A DNA stretch of 64,000 nucleotides, taken from contig JBEAMJ010000069.1 of the NCBI GenBank assembly GCA_041166025.1, forward strand, positions 208,688-272,687, given 5' to 3'. A model generated the notes under the pieces. It searched no databases and had not been told where the DNA came from. It was given only the letters and a program-made list of their open reading frames with translations. Every line of letters starts with the position of its first letter. The first letter of the stretch is position 1. A program made the translations under genes and the position numbers. The stretch is from UBA7672 sp041166025. GTDB lineage: Bacteria > Pseudomonadota > Alphaproteobacteria > Caulobacterales > Hyphomonadaceae. Positions 17,009 to 25,214 of the stretch are shown here, piece by piece.

Positions 17009-18526
17009 CTAATGGCCCCACACACGTTGGCCCATTGCATCGTGCGCCACCCGGCCCTGCAGGCCCACCGCCGTCCGTTCGGGCGATGTCAGCATGGCGA
17101 TCGTCGCCTTGTCGCTGGCGGGCGATGCCGCCATTGTCCGCCCGCCATCCGGCGTGCGCGCGATGACAATCGCATCCTCGGCAGTCCCATCCCGCGCATA
17201 TCGCACTGTATAGGTCTCGACGATCGCCGGGCCGACATAGTCCTCGCGCAAGGGAGGTATCGGACCTCGCATGGCGTCTGCGATGTCCTGGACGGAATAC
17301 GCGCTCGCCAGCGGTGCTGGCGGGGGCGCGACGCCCAGGACGAGCGCATGGTGCTTGTTGACATAGCCGCCCTGCCCATAGAGCAGGCCCAGCTCGTGTG
17401 GCTCCCTCCGCAACGCTCGCACCATCGCTGCCATCGCGTGGGTCATGTAGTTGTTGAGCGGTCCGCCGAAAAAGGTCAGTCCCCCGGTCACGGTCGGCAC
17501 ACATGTCGCGGGATCAAGCCCCAGGGTGCGCATCGCCATTTTCGGGACGATCGGGAAGCAGCTGTAGAGTTCCAGATGCCGCACCCGTCCTGCATCGCCC
17601 CCGGCGATCGACACGGCCTTCTCCAGCACTGCTGCCTGCGCTGCCGAGCGATCGTAGCGATCGCGAAGGAGATAGTCTTCCGGTTCGAGCGCGCTCGCAC
17701 CGCCCCAGACATGGACCAGACGGCTTTCGGCGATCCCCATCTCCCGCGCCCGCGCCAGGCTCATGACCACCGCGGCCGCCGACTGGTTCACGACGGGATT
17801 GGCATTCAACAGCTTGGGATAAGGCCAGTTGACGAGACGGTTCTCCGCGCTCGCCGCGCCGATCGCCTCGGCCGTCGGCGCGCTGCGTATCCACGCGAAG
17901 GGATTGTCCGCCGCCACAGCCGCATATCTCGCCCAGAGTTCAGCCGATTCCCGCATCCCCTCGGCTGGCGTCTGGCCCCAGGCCGCCTGCGCCGCCACCT
18001 CGTAGAAGGGATAGACCTGCGCCGGGTTCATCACGCCCAGTTGCTTGGCGACCGGGCTGATGGCGAAAACCCGCGATGCAAAGCGGAAGGCCTCGTCCTT
18101 GGTCGCCTGCGGCGTCCAGGGCAGTCTGACGCCGGCCTTGTCGGCCTGTCCGCGCGCATGAACGGCTTCGCCGCCGACAATCGCCGCCACGATGTCCTCG
18201 CCGAGCGCGATCCGCGTTGCTGCTTCGTGGGCAAGGCGCACAGGGGTTTCTCCGCCCATGCTCGCATTGACAGCCTCCGCCGGACCGATCGCCAGCCGCT
18301 GCGCCAGCAGGCTCACCGGGTCCTTGTAGGGCCAGCTCACCAGTCCAACCAGATTGAGCAAATTCACATGCTCGAGCAGACGCACGCCCGCGTCCGCTTC
18401 GCAGGCCCTGAGCGCATCTGCCATCAGGTCGACAGGCTCGCGCGCCTGTTCGACAAGGTTTGGCCGGTCCACCTGTTCGCCGATCGCCGCGATCACGGGT
18501 GTTATGCGCGCCGAAAGAGCTGCCAT
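17009..18526 (-). CDS. Thiolase-like acetyl-CoA acetyltransferase family protein
   Basis: 505 residues from ATG 18526 (AGGA 4 nt upstream); the longer frame adds 17 residues with no family match. It belongs to the long thiolase-like group related to SCP2-thiolases. The usual nucleophile motif is replaced by NASMGGETPVR, with no cysteine. ANPVVNQSAAAVVM, LELYSCFPIVPKMA and TVTGGLTFFGGPLNNYMTHA are recognisable, and the YGQGGYVNKHHALVLG segment follows. Loss of the Cys at the classical site means ordinary thiolytic cleavage is doubtful. It is divergent from a canonical thiolase at 18697, suggesting shared control. Confidence 0.8.
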   Translation of the reverse strand: MAALSARITPVIAAIGEQVDRPNLVEQAREPVDLMADALRACEADAGVRLLEHVNLLNLVGLVSWPYKDPVSLLAQRLAIGPAEAVNASMGGETPVRLAHEAATRIALGEDIVAAIVGGEAVHARGQADKAGVRLPWTPQATKDEAFRFASRVFAISPVAKQLGVMNPAQVYPFYEVAAQAAWGQTPAEGMRESAELWARYAAVAADNPFAWIRSAPTAEAIGAASAENRLVNWPYPKLLNANPVVNQSAAAVVMSLARAREMGIAESRLVHVWGGASALEPEDYLLRDRYDRSAAQAAVLEKAVSIAGGDAGRVRHLELYSCFPIVPKMAMRTLGLDPATCVPTVTGGLTFFGGPLNNYMTHAMAAMVRALRREPHELGLLYGQGGYVNKHHALVLGVAPPPAPLASAYSVQDIADAMRGPIPPLREDYVGPAIVETYTVRYARDGTAEDAIVIARTPDGGRTMAASPASDKATIAMLTSPERTAVGLQGRVAHDAMGQRVWGH

Positions 18527-18696
18527 GGAATCCTGGTCCGCAATTCGCCGCGACCCTATGGAATTCGCCGGCCCCATGCCAGCTTCCGCGGCGAGAGGTC
18601 GCGTCGCCCTGCGTCAATGGCGGGATCGGCAGTTGGCAAACACCGCGGGCCATGGCCAATCTCGCGCGACGTCAGGACGTTCAGGCAGGAGATCAC

Positions 18697-19956
18697 ATGC
18701 GCGAAGCGCTCATCATTGACGCCGTTCGCACGCCCCGCGGACTGGGCAAGGCAGGCAAAGGCGCGTTGGCAAAGCTTCACCCCCAGCGCCTCGCGGCAAC
18801 CGTGCTGAGCGCGATCGCCGAGCGGAACAAGCTCAACACGGCGGAGGTCGACGATGTGATCTGGTCCACCTCCTCGCAGAAGGGCAAGCAGGGCGGCGAT
18901 CTTGGCCGCATGGCGGCGCTCGACGCCGGCTTCAGTGTCAAGGCCAGCGGCATGACGCTTGACCGCTTCTGCGGCGGCGGCATCACCGCGGTCAATCTGG
19001 CGGCAGCGCAGATCATGAGCGGCATGGAAGACCTGGTGATCGCCGGCGGCACGGAGATGATGAGCCTTACGGCGACGATGGCGGCTGATGAGGCAGCGGC
19101 CGGATTTCCGCCGGGCCTGATGGGCGCGCACAATCCCAGTCTCGACGTCAGGCATCCGCAATCGCACCAGGGCGTTTGTGGTGACGCCATCGCAACCCTC
19201 GAAGGCATCACCCGCGCTGACCTCGATGCCTTGGCTCTTGAAAGTCAGAAGCGCGCCGCGCGCGCCATCGAGGAGGGCCGTTTCGCCAAATCGATCATCC
19301 CGGTGAAGGATGCCGATGGCCAGGTCGTTCTGGCGCGCGACGAGTATCCGCGTCCTGAAACGACGGCCGATGGCCTTGCCAAGCTCAAGCCCGCTTTTGA
19401 GCAGCTGGCGGACATGCCCTACAATGAGGCCGGGGCTACTTTCCGCAAGCAGATCAACCGCCGTTATCCCGATCTGAAGATCGAACACGTTCATCACGCC
19501 GGTAATTCCTCCGGCGTGGTCGATGGCGCCGCGGCCGTCCTGCTGGCCTCGCGCAATTATGCCGAGAAGCATGGCCTCAAGCCGCGCGGCCGCGTGGTCG
19601 CGATGGCGAATGTCGGCGATGATCCGACCTTGATGCTCAATGCGCCTGTACCGGCAGCGAAGAAGGTGCTGGAGAAGGCGGGCCTCTCGGTCGATGACAT
19701 AGATCTCTGGGAGATCAACGAGGCCTTTGCCGTCGTTGCGGAGAAATTCATCCGCGACCTCGGCCTTGATCGCGCCAAGGTGAACGTCAATGGCGGCGCG
19801 ATTGCGCTCGGCCACCCGATCGGAGCCACCGGGTCGATCCTGATCGGCACTGTGCTCGACGAACTTGAGCGCACCGGCGGCCGTTACGGTCTCGTCACCA
19901 TGTGCGCCGCCGGCGGCATGGCCCCGGCAATCATCATCGAACGGGTCAGTGCCTGA
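18697..19956 (+). CDS. Acetyl-CoA C-acyltransferase (thiolase)
   Basis: 419 residues from ATG 18697, with GGAG 5 nt upstream. Nucleophilic C92 is in LDRFCGGGITAVN. The C-terminal blocks are NVNGGAIALGHPIGATGS and VTMCAAGGMAPA. The DRFCGGG form of the motif and the HHAGNSSGVVDGAAAVLL segment resemble FadI/FadA-type 3-ketoacyl-CoA thiolases more than the acetoacetyl-CoA thiolase at 1223. It probably serves a degradation pathway. The tRNA gene follows 24 nt downstream on the opposite strand. Confidence 0.9.
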   Translation: MREALIIDAVRTPRGLGKAGKGALAKLHPQRLAATVLSAIAERNKLNTAEVDDVIWSTSSQKGKQGGDLGRMAALDAGFSVKASGMTLDRFCGGGITAVNLAAAQIMSGMEDLVIAGGTEMMSLTATMAADEAAAGFPPGLMGAHNPSLDVRHPQSHQGVCGDAIATLEGITRADLDALALESQKRAARAIEEGRFAKSIIPVKDADGQVVLARDEYPRPETTADGLAKLKPAFEQLADMPYNEAGATFRKQINRRYPDLKIEHVHHAGNSSGVVDGAAAVLLASRNYAEKHGLKPRGRVVAMANVGDDPTLMLNAPVPAAKKVLEKAGLSVDDIDLWEINEAFAVVAEKFIRDLGLDRAKVNVNGGAIALGHPIGATGSILIGTVLDELERTGGRYGLVTMCAAGGMAPAIIIERVSA

Positions 19957-19980
19957 ATTCCCGGCCCGCCGGAAGCACAA

Positions 19981-20056
19981 TGGTGGGCCCGGCAGGACTC
20001 GAACCTGCAACCAGACCGTTATGAGCGGCCGGCTCTAACCATTGAGCTACAGGCCC
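19981..20056 (-). tRNA. tRNA with CAU anticodon, probably tRNA-Ile2 (lysidine-modified)
   Basis: A full cloverleaf can be drawn on the minus strand. Acceptor GGGCCTG pairs with CGGGCCC; D-arm GCTC/GAGC has the short AATGGTTA loop; the anticodon stem GGCCG/CGGTC carries loop CTCATAA (anticodon CAT); the T-arm is GCAGG-TTCGAGT-CCTGC. The CCA end is encoded. The short D-loop, and the GGGCCT acceptor typical of alphaproteobacterial Ile2, favour tRNA-Ile(CAU) over elongator Met; initiator tRNA is excluded because the first pair is G-C. Confidence 0.9.
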
Positions 20057-20089
20057 CACCGGGATGCGCGGTATGGCGCATTTTGCAGG

Positions 20090-20293
20090 TCATGGGAACA
20101 GCCGGTGCAAGGGGTGGAATGCTTCTGCCAGACCGCTTTCACGCACGCGCTCGGGCGCAAGCCAGACGACCGATTGATCCTGAATCGCGCAATCAGTAGG
20201 GGCGATTGCTGCGTAAGCGCCAGCGATGCCGCCGAACCCGAAGGCGGCAGCGATGATTGCGACAACGAGGAGCGCGGGGGTCCAACCAGGCAT
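20090..20293 (-). CDS. Small DUF1328-like membrane protein with unusual C-terminus
   Basis: 67 residues. The N-terminal helix (MPGWTPALLVVAIIAAAFGF plus GGIAGAYAAIA) closely follows the start of DUF1328/YtjA small membrane proteins, but the second hydrophobic helix expected next is replaced by a polar tail (PTDCAIQDQSVVWLAPERV). No alternative frame restores the helix. An excellent GGAG lies 6 nt before the ATG, supporting expression. It may be a diverged or truncated family member. It sits between the tRNA and a 389-bp gene-free stretch. Confidence 0.6.
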   Translation of the reverse strand: MPGWTPALLVVAIIAAAFGFGGIAGAYAAIAPTDCAIQDQSVVWLAPERVRESGLAEAFHPLHRLFP

Positions 20294-20682
20294 CGTCTGC
20301 TCCTGACCCTGGAACACGCTGGAGCCATCACGGCAGGCCAACCGGTGCAGGTCCTGCATGTGAGCCAATGGAAGAAGTGGCCTCAAGCGGTGCTGAGGCC
20401 AGGACCGGCGGGTTGGCTCGGGAGGAGAAGGAGATTTCCATAAGCGCCTTTTTCGCCGCCCTGGGTGTCCTTGTGCCGAGGACAAAGGCCGTCTGCGCTT
20501 GTGCTGAGGGTGCTGGCGAAAATCTCACAGGGGCGGGCGAAGGGGTGGGTGAAGCCGGCCAAGACCGCTCGAATGCGATGATTCAATCCACAGGCGAGCG
20601 GCGCCGGGGCCCGTGCAAGACTCGGCCTTCCGGCGCCGCTCGTGCATGTTTGCGCTCAGCTGGGTCTGGGCGGTTGTAAACC
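20294..20682. other. Gene-free interval with a strong inverted repeat
   Basis: No convincing coding frame is seen on either strand. The notable content is a 13-bp perfect inverted repeat near the downstream end (separate entry). A promoter for the gene at 20683 must lie here, but no good -35/-10 pair stands out. Confidence 0.5.
20595..20642. repeat. 13-bp perfect inverted repeat (hairpin) before the gene at 20683
   Basis: CGAGCGGCGCCGG (20595-20607) is perfectly complementary to CCGGCGCCGCTCG (20630-20642), with a 22-base loop that contains a further GGCC pair. It ends 40 bases before the start codon at 20683. No U-run follows on either strand, so a classical terminator is unlikely. It could be a leader structure or a protein-binding palindrome. 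Confidence 0.6.
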
Positions 20683-21180
20683 ATGTTGCGGTCTTTCTGT
20701 CTTTTGGGGGTGCTTGTGGCGTTTGCCGCTGGCCTGCCGATCGCCGCTGCGCAGACTGGCGCGCAGGAATCCGAAAGTGTGACATGCCCACGGGGCGGCT
20801 TTTCCGTTTACTATGCGCGTGGCGAGGCAAGTCCGTCCGAACAGGCCCTCCTGCTGATCGCGCGCATCGGGCAGGAGGCTTCGCGATGCCGGCCCGACCG
20901 GATAGACCTGGTTACGGAAATCGACAGCGAACGCGATGGCGACCAGGCCATTCGGGTCGCGATGGCCCGTCTGAACAATGTGGCTGAAACGCTGGTCGCT
21001 GGCGGCTATCCCGCCGATCGCATCCGGCTCGCAGCCCAGGCGGACGCCGAGCGTGACATGCGTCCTGCAATGGGCGCCATTACGGTATACTTCCGTCAGT
21101 CCATGGCTGAGGCGGGCGAAGCTTCTGCCCCGGTGCGTCCCGCGAGGTCGGGCCAAGCCCCCAAGAAGGACGCGATCTGA
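20683..21180 (+). CDS. Secreted protein with weak OmpA-C-like region
   Basis: 165 residues. A signal peptide ends near LPIAAAQ. Mature residues 70-130 (IDLVTEIDSERDGDQAIRVA, RLNNVAETLVAGGYPADRIRL) have the strand-helix spacing and RI-x-L ending of OmpA-like peptidoglycan-binding domains, but the key TD...N-x-x-L-S signature is absent, so the assignment is tentative. The tail is Pro/Ala/Lys-rich. Two cysteines (VTCPRGG and SRCRPDRID) might form a disulfide. The ribosome site is weak. Confidence 0.55.
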   Translation: MLRSFCLLGVLVAFAAGLPIAAAQTGAQESESVTCPRGGFSVYYARGEASPSEQALLLIARIGQEASRCRPDRIDLVTEIDSERDGDQAIRVAMARLNNVAETLVAGGYPADRIRLAAQADAERDMRPAMGAITVYFRQSMAEAGEASAPVRPARSGQAPKKDAI

Positions 21181-21569
21181 ACCCGAAACGGTCTGCCGTG
21201 GATTGCGGTCTTGCCGGTCGGTGCTGAGTGATCAGGCCGCCTTAGGCCGTTCTTCGTGAGAGACGCGCGCGCAGCCAGTCGCGGCCTCCAGCGTTTCGGG
21301 TTGGAAGGCCTTGGGGATCAGGATGGCTGGTTCCGGCGTCTGGCCGGCCCGGCGCAAGCCGCGATGAGACAGGTTGAGGTCCTTCCTCAGCAGAGGAAAT
21401 CAAGGTTCATCACAGCCGAAACCGGTGCACGAAGGCGGGGCAGAATTCCAGGCCACATGAGAAGGCAGCCGACGCGCGCGCATGAGGCCCGCCCCCGGGG
21501 AGGCAGCTGAAGTTTCGCTCACACGAAGAAACCGACCGCGACCTTCAGCAGGCGCTGCGCTGGCTTTGC
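21181..21569. other. Gene-free interval with a possible gene remnant
   Basis: No complete gene is visible. On the minus strand an open frame of 55 sense codons (21399-21232) without a good start contains AILIPKAFQPETLEAA, which resembles the last strand and helix of a receiver domain. It may be the degraded 3' end of a response-regulator gene. Nothing else stands out. Confidence 0.3.
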
Positions 21570-22370
21570 CTAGCTTGGCCCATCGCTCGGTAGGCTGGCA
21601 TAGGCGATCCCGCCATCGACCGCGATGGAATCGCCGACCACGTAGTCGCCCGCCTTCGAAGCAAGGAAGATCGCCGTTCCAGCCATGTCTTCATCGCGCC
21701 CGATGCGGCGCAGCGGCGTGCGGGCTGCAACCATATCGCCATGGTCGCGCGCCGCCTTGTTCATCTCGGAGGCAAACGGTCCAGGCGCGATCGCCGTCAT
21801 CACGATATTGTCCTGCACCAGCCGCGCCGCCATCCGCTTGGTCAGATAGAGCAGCGAGGATTTTGACGCGTGGTAGGAGTAGGTCTCCCACGGATTGAGG
21901 CGAATGCCGTCGATCGAGCAGATGTTGATCACCTTCGCCGGCCGATCCGGGCTTGCGGCTTTCTTGAGCGCGGCGTGCAGCGCTTGTGTCAGGAAGAAGG
22001 GCGACTTCACGTTGAGATCCATCACCTTGTCCCAGCCGTGCTCCGGGAACTCCTCGAAGGCTGCGCCCCAGGCCGCGCCCGCATTGTTGACGAGGATGTC
22101 GAGCTTGCCCTCGCGCTTGTAGATCTCCTCGGCGAGCATCTTCCCGCCAGCGACCGTCGAAATGTCCTGGGGCAGGGAAATACATGGCGCATGGCCCAGC
22201 GCGGTCAGTTCAGCCGCTGTCTTGTCGCATGCGTCCGCCTTGCGCGCGGAGATATAGGTCTTGGCGCCGCTTTCGACGAACCCTTGCGCGATCATGCGCC
22301 CGATGCCCCGCGAGCCTCCTGTCACCAGCGCCACGCGGCCCTTCAGCGAAAACAGGTTGTCGATCATCAT
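21570..22370 (-). CDS. Short-chain dehydrogenase/reductase (SDR)
   Basis: 266 residues from ATG 22370, which has GGGAG 8 nt upstream (the in-frame GTG at 22376 is too close to it). Classical SDR motifs: TGGSRGIG cofactor loop, NNAG (ILVNNAGAAWG), catalytic Ser in NICSIDG and YxxxK in YSYHASK, and the C-terminal GDSIAVDGGIAYASLP. It resembles RhlG-type reductases that act on 3-oxoacyl substrates with NADP(H), but the substrate is not certain. The beta-lactamase-like gene lies upstream on the same strand, 77 bp away. Confidence 0.87.
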   Translation of the reverse strand: MMIDNLFSLKGRVALVTGGSRGIGRMIAQGFVESGAKTYISARKADACDKTAAELTALGHAPCISLPQDISTVAGGKMLAEEIYKREGKLDILVNNAGAAWGAAFEEFPEHGWDKVMDLNVKSPFFLTQALHAALKKAASPDRPAKVINICSIDGIRLNPWETYSYHASKSSLLYLTKRMAARLVQDNIVMTAIAPGPFASEMNKAARDHGDMVAARTPLRRIGRDEDMAGTAIFLASKAGDYVVGDSIAVDGGIAYASLPSDGPS

Positions 22371-22447
22371 ACGCACGTCTCCCGGTGTTTGTGCTTGTTG
22401 GGTGGCATGCTAGCGGCCTGAGCCCGAAGCGCCAGAGCCGCCAACGC

Positions 22448-23698
22448 TTAGCCCCGCATCAGATGCGCCGCCAGCGCTGCGTAGGCCGGGAGCGACACCT
22501 TATCCAGAATCGAATTCCCGTTCGCAGCCACCGGATGCGAGGCCAGCCGCACGATGACCAGATCGGCCGTCGGCGCGATCCAGCAGGCCTGTCCATGAAT
22601 GCCTCGCGCCGTGTAGGCGCCGAGATTGTTGTGGCTCACCCACCACTGGCTGCGATAGCTCCAGCCCGGCATGGTCGTGTAGCCAGCCTTCGCAAAATCT
22701 TCAGGCCGTGCGCCGCGCGCAATATCGTCGACAACCTCGGCCGGGATGATCTGCTGGCCGTTGAACGCCCCACGATTGCGCATCATCTCGCCGACGCGCG
22801 CAAGGTCGCGCAGCGCGATGTTCATGCCACCGCCACATGCCGCCATCCCGACCGGATCGACGATGAGATAAGCATCCTCCTCGGCGCCGAGTTTCTGCCA
22901 GATGCGATCTGACAGGAGCTGCGCCATCGGGATGCCCGTTACGCGCTGCACGAGCCAGGCGAGCACTTCGGTGTTGCAGGTCTTGTAGGCGAAGGCCTGC
23001 CCGTGCTCGCCCTGCTTCTTCAGCGTTGTCAGGAAGTCCGCGATGGAGCGCGGGCCGGCATACCCTTGCGGGGGCTTAGCATAGCCGGCGGCCAACCCAT
23101 AGGTGCGGACCTCGGCGGCGGGATCGGTGTAGTTCTCCGAATACTGAACTCCTGTCGTCATATCCATGACGTGGCGCACGCTGGCGTCGCCAAACGCTGA
23201 TTCCTTCAGCTCGGGCAGATAGGTTGCCACAGGCGCCTGTGGATCGATGACACCCTCATGCACCAGCATGCCGGCAATCAGGCCGACGAACGATTTGGTC
23301 ACGGAGAAGACGATGTGGGGCAAGTCCGGCGAAAGCTCGCCACGATAGGTTTCGTAGACGATCAGCCCACGATGCAGCACCAGGATGCCATCGGTGAACA
23401 TCGCATCGACCGACTGTCCCCATGTCATCGCCTCGCCCTCCATCGTCGTGAAGGCGACAGCGTCGAGATCATCGCGCAGCTGGCGGGGGAGGGGGCTGGC
23501 CGGCGCAGCGCCGCGCCGGACATTGACCGTCGACTTGAGCTCCCTCTGATGGCTGAAAGCCCAGCGTGTGTTGGGAAAGGAGCTGCCCGAAAGCTCGCCG
23601 GCATCGGCTGTGACGGTCAGGTCGCGGGACGGGGGAAAGCCTCGCATAACGCCCCGCGCCTTCGGATCGCTGTTCCGGGCGTCCCACCGCATGCTCAT
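22448..23698 (-). CDS. Serine hydrolase of the beta-lactamase/class C family
   Basis: 416 residues with no signal peptide, so probably cytoplasmic. The nucleophile motif SxxK is FSVTKSFVGL, the second motif is probably YKTCNTEVLAWL, and IHGQACWIAPTADLVIVRLAS supplies the third strand. These enzymes are usually esterases, amidases or DD-peptidase relatives rather than antibiotic-resistance enzymes. GGGGAGAGG precedes the ATG; a second ATG two codons in is possible. It may be co-transcribed with the SDR at 21570. Confidence 0.82.
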   Translation of the reverse strand: MSMRWDARNSDPKARGVMRGFPPSRDLTVTADAGELSGSSFPNTRWAFSHQRELKSTVNVRRGAAPASPLPRQLRDDLDAVAFTTMEGEAMTWGQSVDAMFTDGILVLHRGLIVYETYRGELSPDLPHIVFSVTKSFVGLIAGMLVHEGVIDPQAPVATYLPELKESAFGDASVRHVMDMTTGVQYSENYTDPAAEVRTYGLAAGYAKPPQGYAGPRSIADFLTTLKKQGEHGQAFAYKTCNTEVLAWLVQRVTGIPMAQLLSDRIWQKLGAEEDAYLIVDPVGMAACGGGMNIALRDLARVGEMMRNRGAFNGQQIIPAEVVDDIARGARPEDFAKAGYTTMPGWSYRSQWWVSHNNLGAYTARGIHGQACWIAPTADLVIVRLASHPVAANGNSILDKVSLPAYAALAAHLMRG

Positions 23699-23818
23699 GT
23701 TCCTCTCCCCGCAAGGTGAGCCGCGAGCCTAGCGGCAAGTCGGCGAAAGACCAGCATCACCGGAGGGAAATGATCCAGCCGCTTTGGCAGCGCGTATCAT
23801 CCCACACAGGAGACATCC

Positions 23819-24436
23819 ATGCGCGCCTTGAGCCTTCTTGCCCTTCCGCTAGTTGTCGCAGCCTGCGCCTCCAGCCCAGTGGAGGAACCGGCCTACGCTC
23901 TGGAACTCTCGCGGGGCGATTTCGAGGTTCGGACCTACGCGCCAACAATCGTTGCGGAAACCACAGTCGATGGCGATGCGCTCGGCTCGCGCTTCGAAGG
24001 TTTTGGTCCGCTCGCCGACTATATCTTCGCCAAGGAGCGCGGTGGCGAGAAGATCGCCATGACGGCGCCCGTCACACAGGCACCGCGTGAGAAGATCGCG
24101 ATGACGGCGCCGGTCACGCAGCAGCCAGCCTCACGCGATGGCTGGACGATCGGTTTCACCATGCCGGCGGGCTACACAATGGAAACGCTTCCCCCGCCGG
24201 TCAGTCCGGATGTCAGGCTTACCGAGCAGCCCGCTCGTACAATGGCCGTCTACAAGTTTTCCGGCGTTGCAACCGAGCGTGACATGACTGCTGCGGAGCG
24301 TGTGTTGATGCAGAAGGTCGCAGCCGCAGGTTTCACGCCAAGCGGCGCGCCCGTATTCGCGTTCTACGATCCGCCATGGACGCCATCCTTCATGCGCCGC
24401 AACGAGGTGATGGTTGAAGTCGCGCCGGTCGGCTGA
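23819..24436 (+). CDS. SOUL/HBP family haem-binding-like lipoprotein
   Basis: 205 residues. The lipoprotein signal ends at VVAAC (C16). The SOUL fold is marked by YALELSRGDFEVRTYAPTIVAETTV at the start, the KIAMTAPV core, YKFSGVATERDM and FAFYDPPWTPSFMRRNEVMVEV at the end. The KIAMTAPVTQ core occurs twice, 14 residues apart (codons near 24050 and 24092). Haem binding is known for some eukaryotic members; for bacterial lipoproteins it is not established. Divergent from the serine hydrolase. Confidence 0.85.
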   Translation: MRALSLLALPLVVAACASSPVEEPAYALELSRGDFEVRTYAPTIVAETTVDGDALGSRFEGFGPLADYIFAKERGGEKIAMTAPVTQAPREKIAMTAPVTQQPASRDGWTIGFTMPAGYTMETLPPPVSPDVRLTEQPARTMAVYKFSGVATERDMTAAERVLMQKVAAAGFTPSGAPVFAFYDPPWTPSFMRRNEVMVEVAPVG

Positions 24437-24558
24437 CCGGCGCTTGCAATTACACTTTCGTTACCGGCAATCCGGTTGCGCGACCGGCACGTATTTAACG
24501 CGAAACACAATGCGGCGCACCCGCCAACCGCAAGACAAGACGACACAGGAAATCGTTC

Positions 24559-25110
24559 ATGAAACTGCTCCTCCCCATCGCCGCCTTCGCCCTCATTGGC
24601 GCGGCTTGCTCCGGCGAAACAGCTCCGGCCACGCCAGCGCCTGCCCCGGTTGCTGAAGCGCCGGCTCCGGCCCCCGCGCCGGTTGAAGTCAAGGATATTG
24701 TCGACACCGCTGTCGGCGCTGGCCAGTTCACCACCCTGGTCGCCGCTGTGCAGGCCGCCGGCCTTGCCGAAACGCTGAAGGGCCCGGGGCCGTTCACCGT
24801 CTTCGCGCCGACCGATGCTGCCTTCGCGGCGCTGCCGGCCGGCACGGTTGAAGACCTGCTGAAGCCGGAGAACAAGGCCAAGCTCACGGCCATCCTCACC
24901 TATCACGTTCTCCCCGCTGAAGTGATGTCCACCGCTGTCGCCGGCCAGACGCTGGAGCCGGCGACCGTGCAGGGCGCCAAGCTTAAAGTCGATGGCGCGA
25001 CGACCGCGGGCAAGGTGACGGTCGGCGACGCCACGGTCGTGACCGCAGACGTCGACGCCTCCAACGGCGTGATCCACGTGATCGACAAGGTGCTCATGCC
25101 GCCTATGTAG
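24559..25110 (+). CDS. Fasciclin (FAS1) domain lipoprotein
   Basis: 183 residues. A lipobox ends at GAAC (C17), followed by an Ala/Pro spacer to about residue 45 and one FAS1 domain: GQFTTLVAAVQAAGLAETL, GPFTVFAPTDAAFAALP, the conserved YHVLPAEVM and NGVIHVIDKVLMP. FAS1 domains mediate adhesion or protein-protein contacts at the cell surface. GGA occurs before the ATG. A strong hairpin follows about 60 bp downstream. Confidence 0.92.
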   Translation: MKLLLPIAAFALIGAACSGETAPATPAPAPVAEAPAPAPAPVEVKDIVDTAVGAGQFTTLVAAVQAAGLAETLKGPGPFTVFAPTDAAFAALPAGTVEDLLKPENKAKLTAILTYHVLPAEVMSTAVAGQTLEPATVQGAKLKVDGATTAGKVTVGDATVVTADVDASNGVIHVIDKVLMPPM

Positions 25111-25171
25111 CGGCGCGAGCGCTTCCTCCCCGGAGCGCAGGTCTCTCTCCCCCTCCAAGGCTGCGCTCTAG

Positions 25172-25199
25172 CGAGCCGCCCGGTCAGCCGGGCGGCTCG
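25172..25199. terminator. Bidirectional hairpin terminator
   Basis: A perfect 12-bp stem (CGAGCCGCCCGG at 25172-25183, CCGGGCGGCTCG at 25188-25199) with a TCAG loop lies between the convergent fasciclin and acyl-CoA dehydrogenase genes. It is followed by TTCCC on the plus side. The position and stability support termination of both transcripts. Confidence 0.75.
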
Positions 25200-25214
25200 T
25201 TCCCGTTCCAGGGG

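Noticed and set aside
17012..18808. A 598-codon plus-strand open frame.
   Set aside because: Antisense shadow of the thiolase-like gene at 17009-18526; Arg/His-rich and without motifs.
19981..20056. tRNA considered as elongator or initiator Met.
   Set aside because: The short D-loop and GGGCCT acceptor fit tRNA-Ile2; the G1-C72 pair excludes the initiator. Elongator Met is not completely excluded.
22448..23698. Beta-lactamase antibiotic resistance gene.
   Set aside because: Has SxxK but no export signal and class-C esterase-like sequence; no reason to call it a resistance enzyme.
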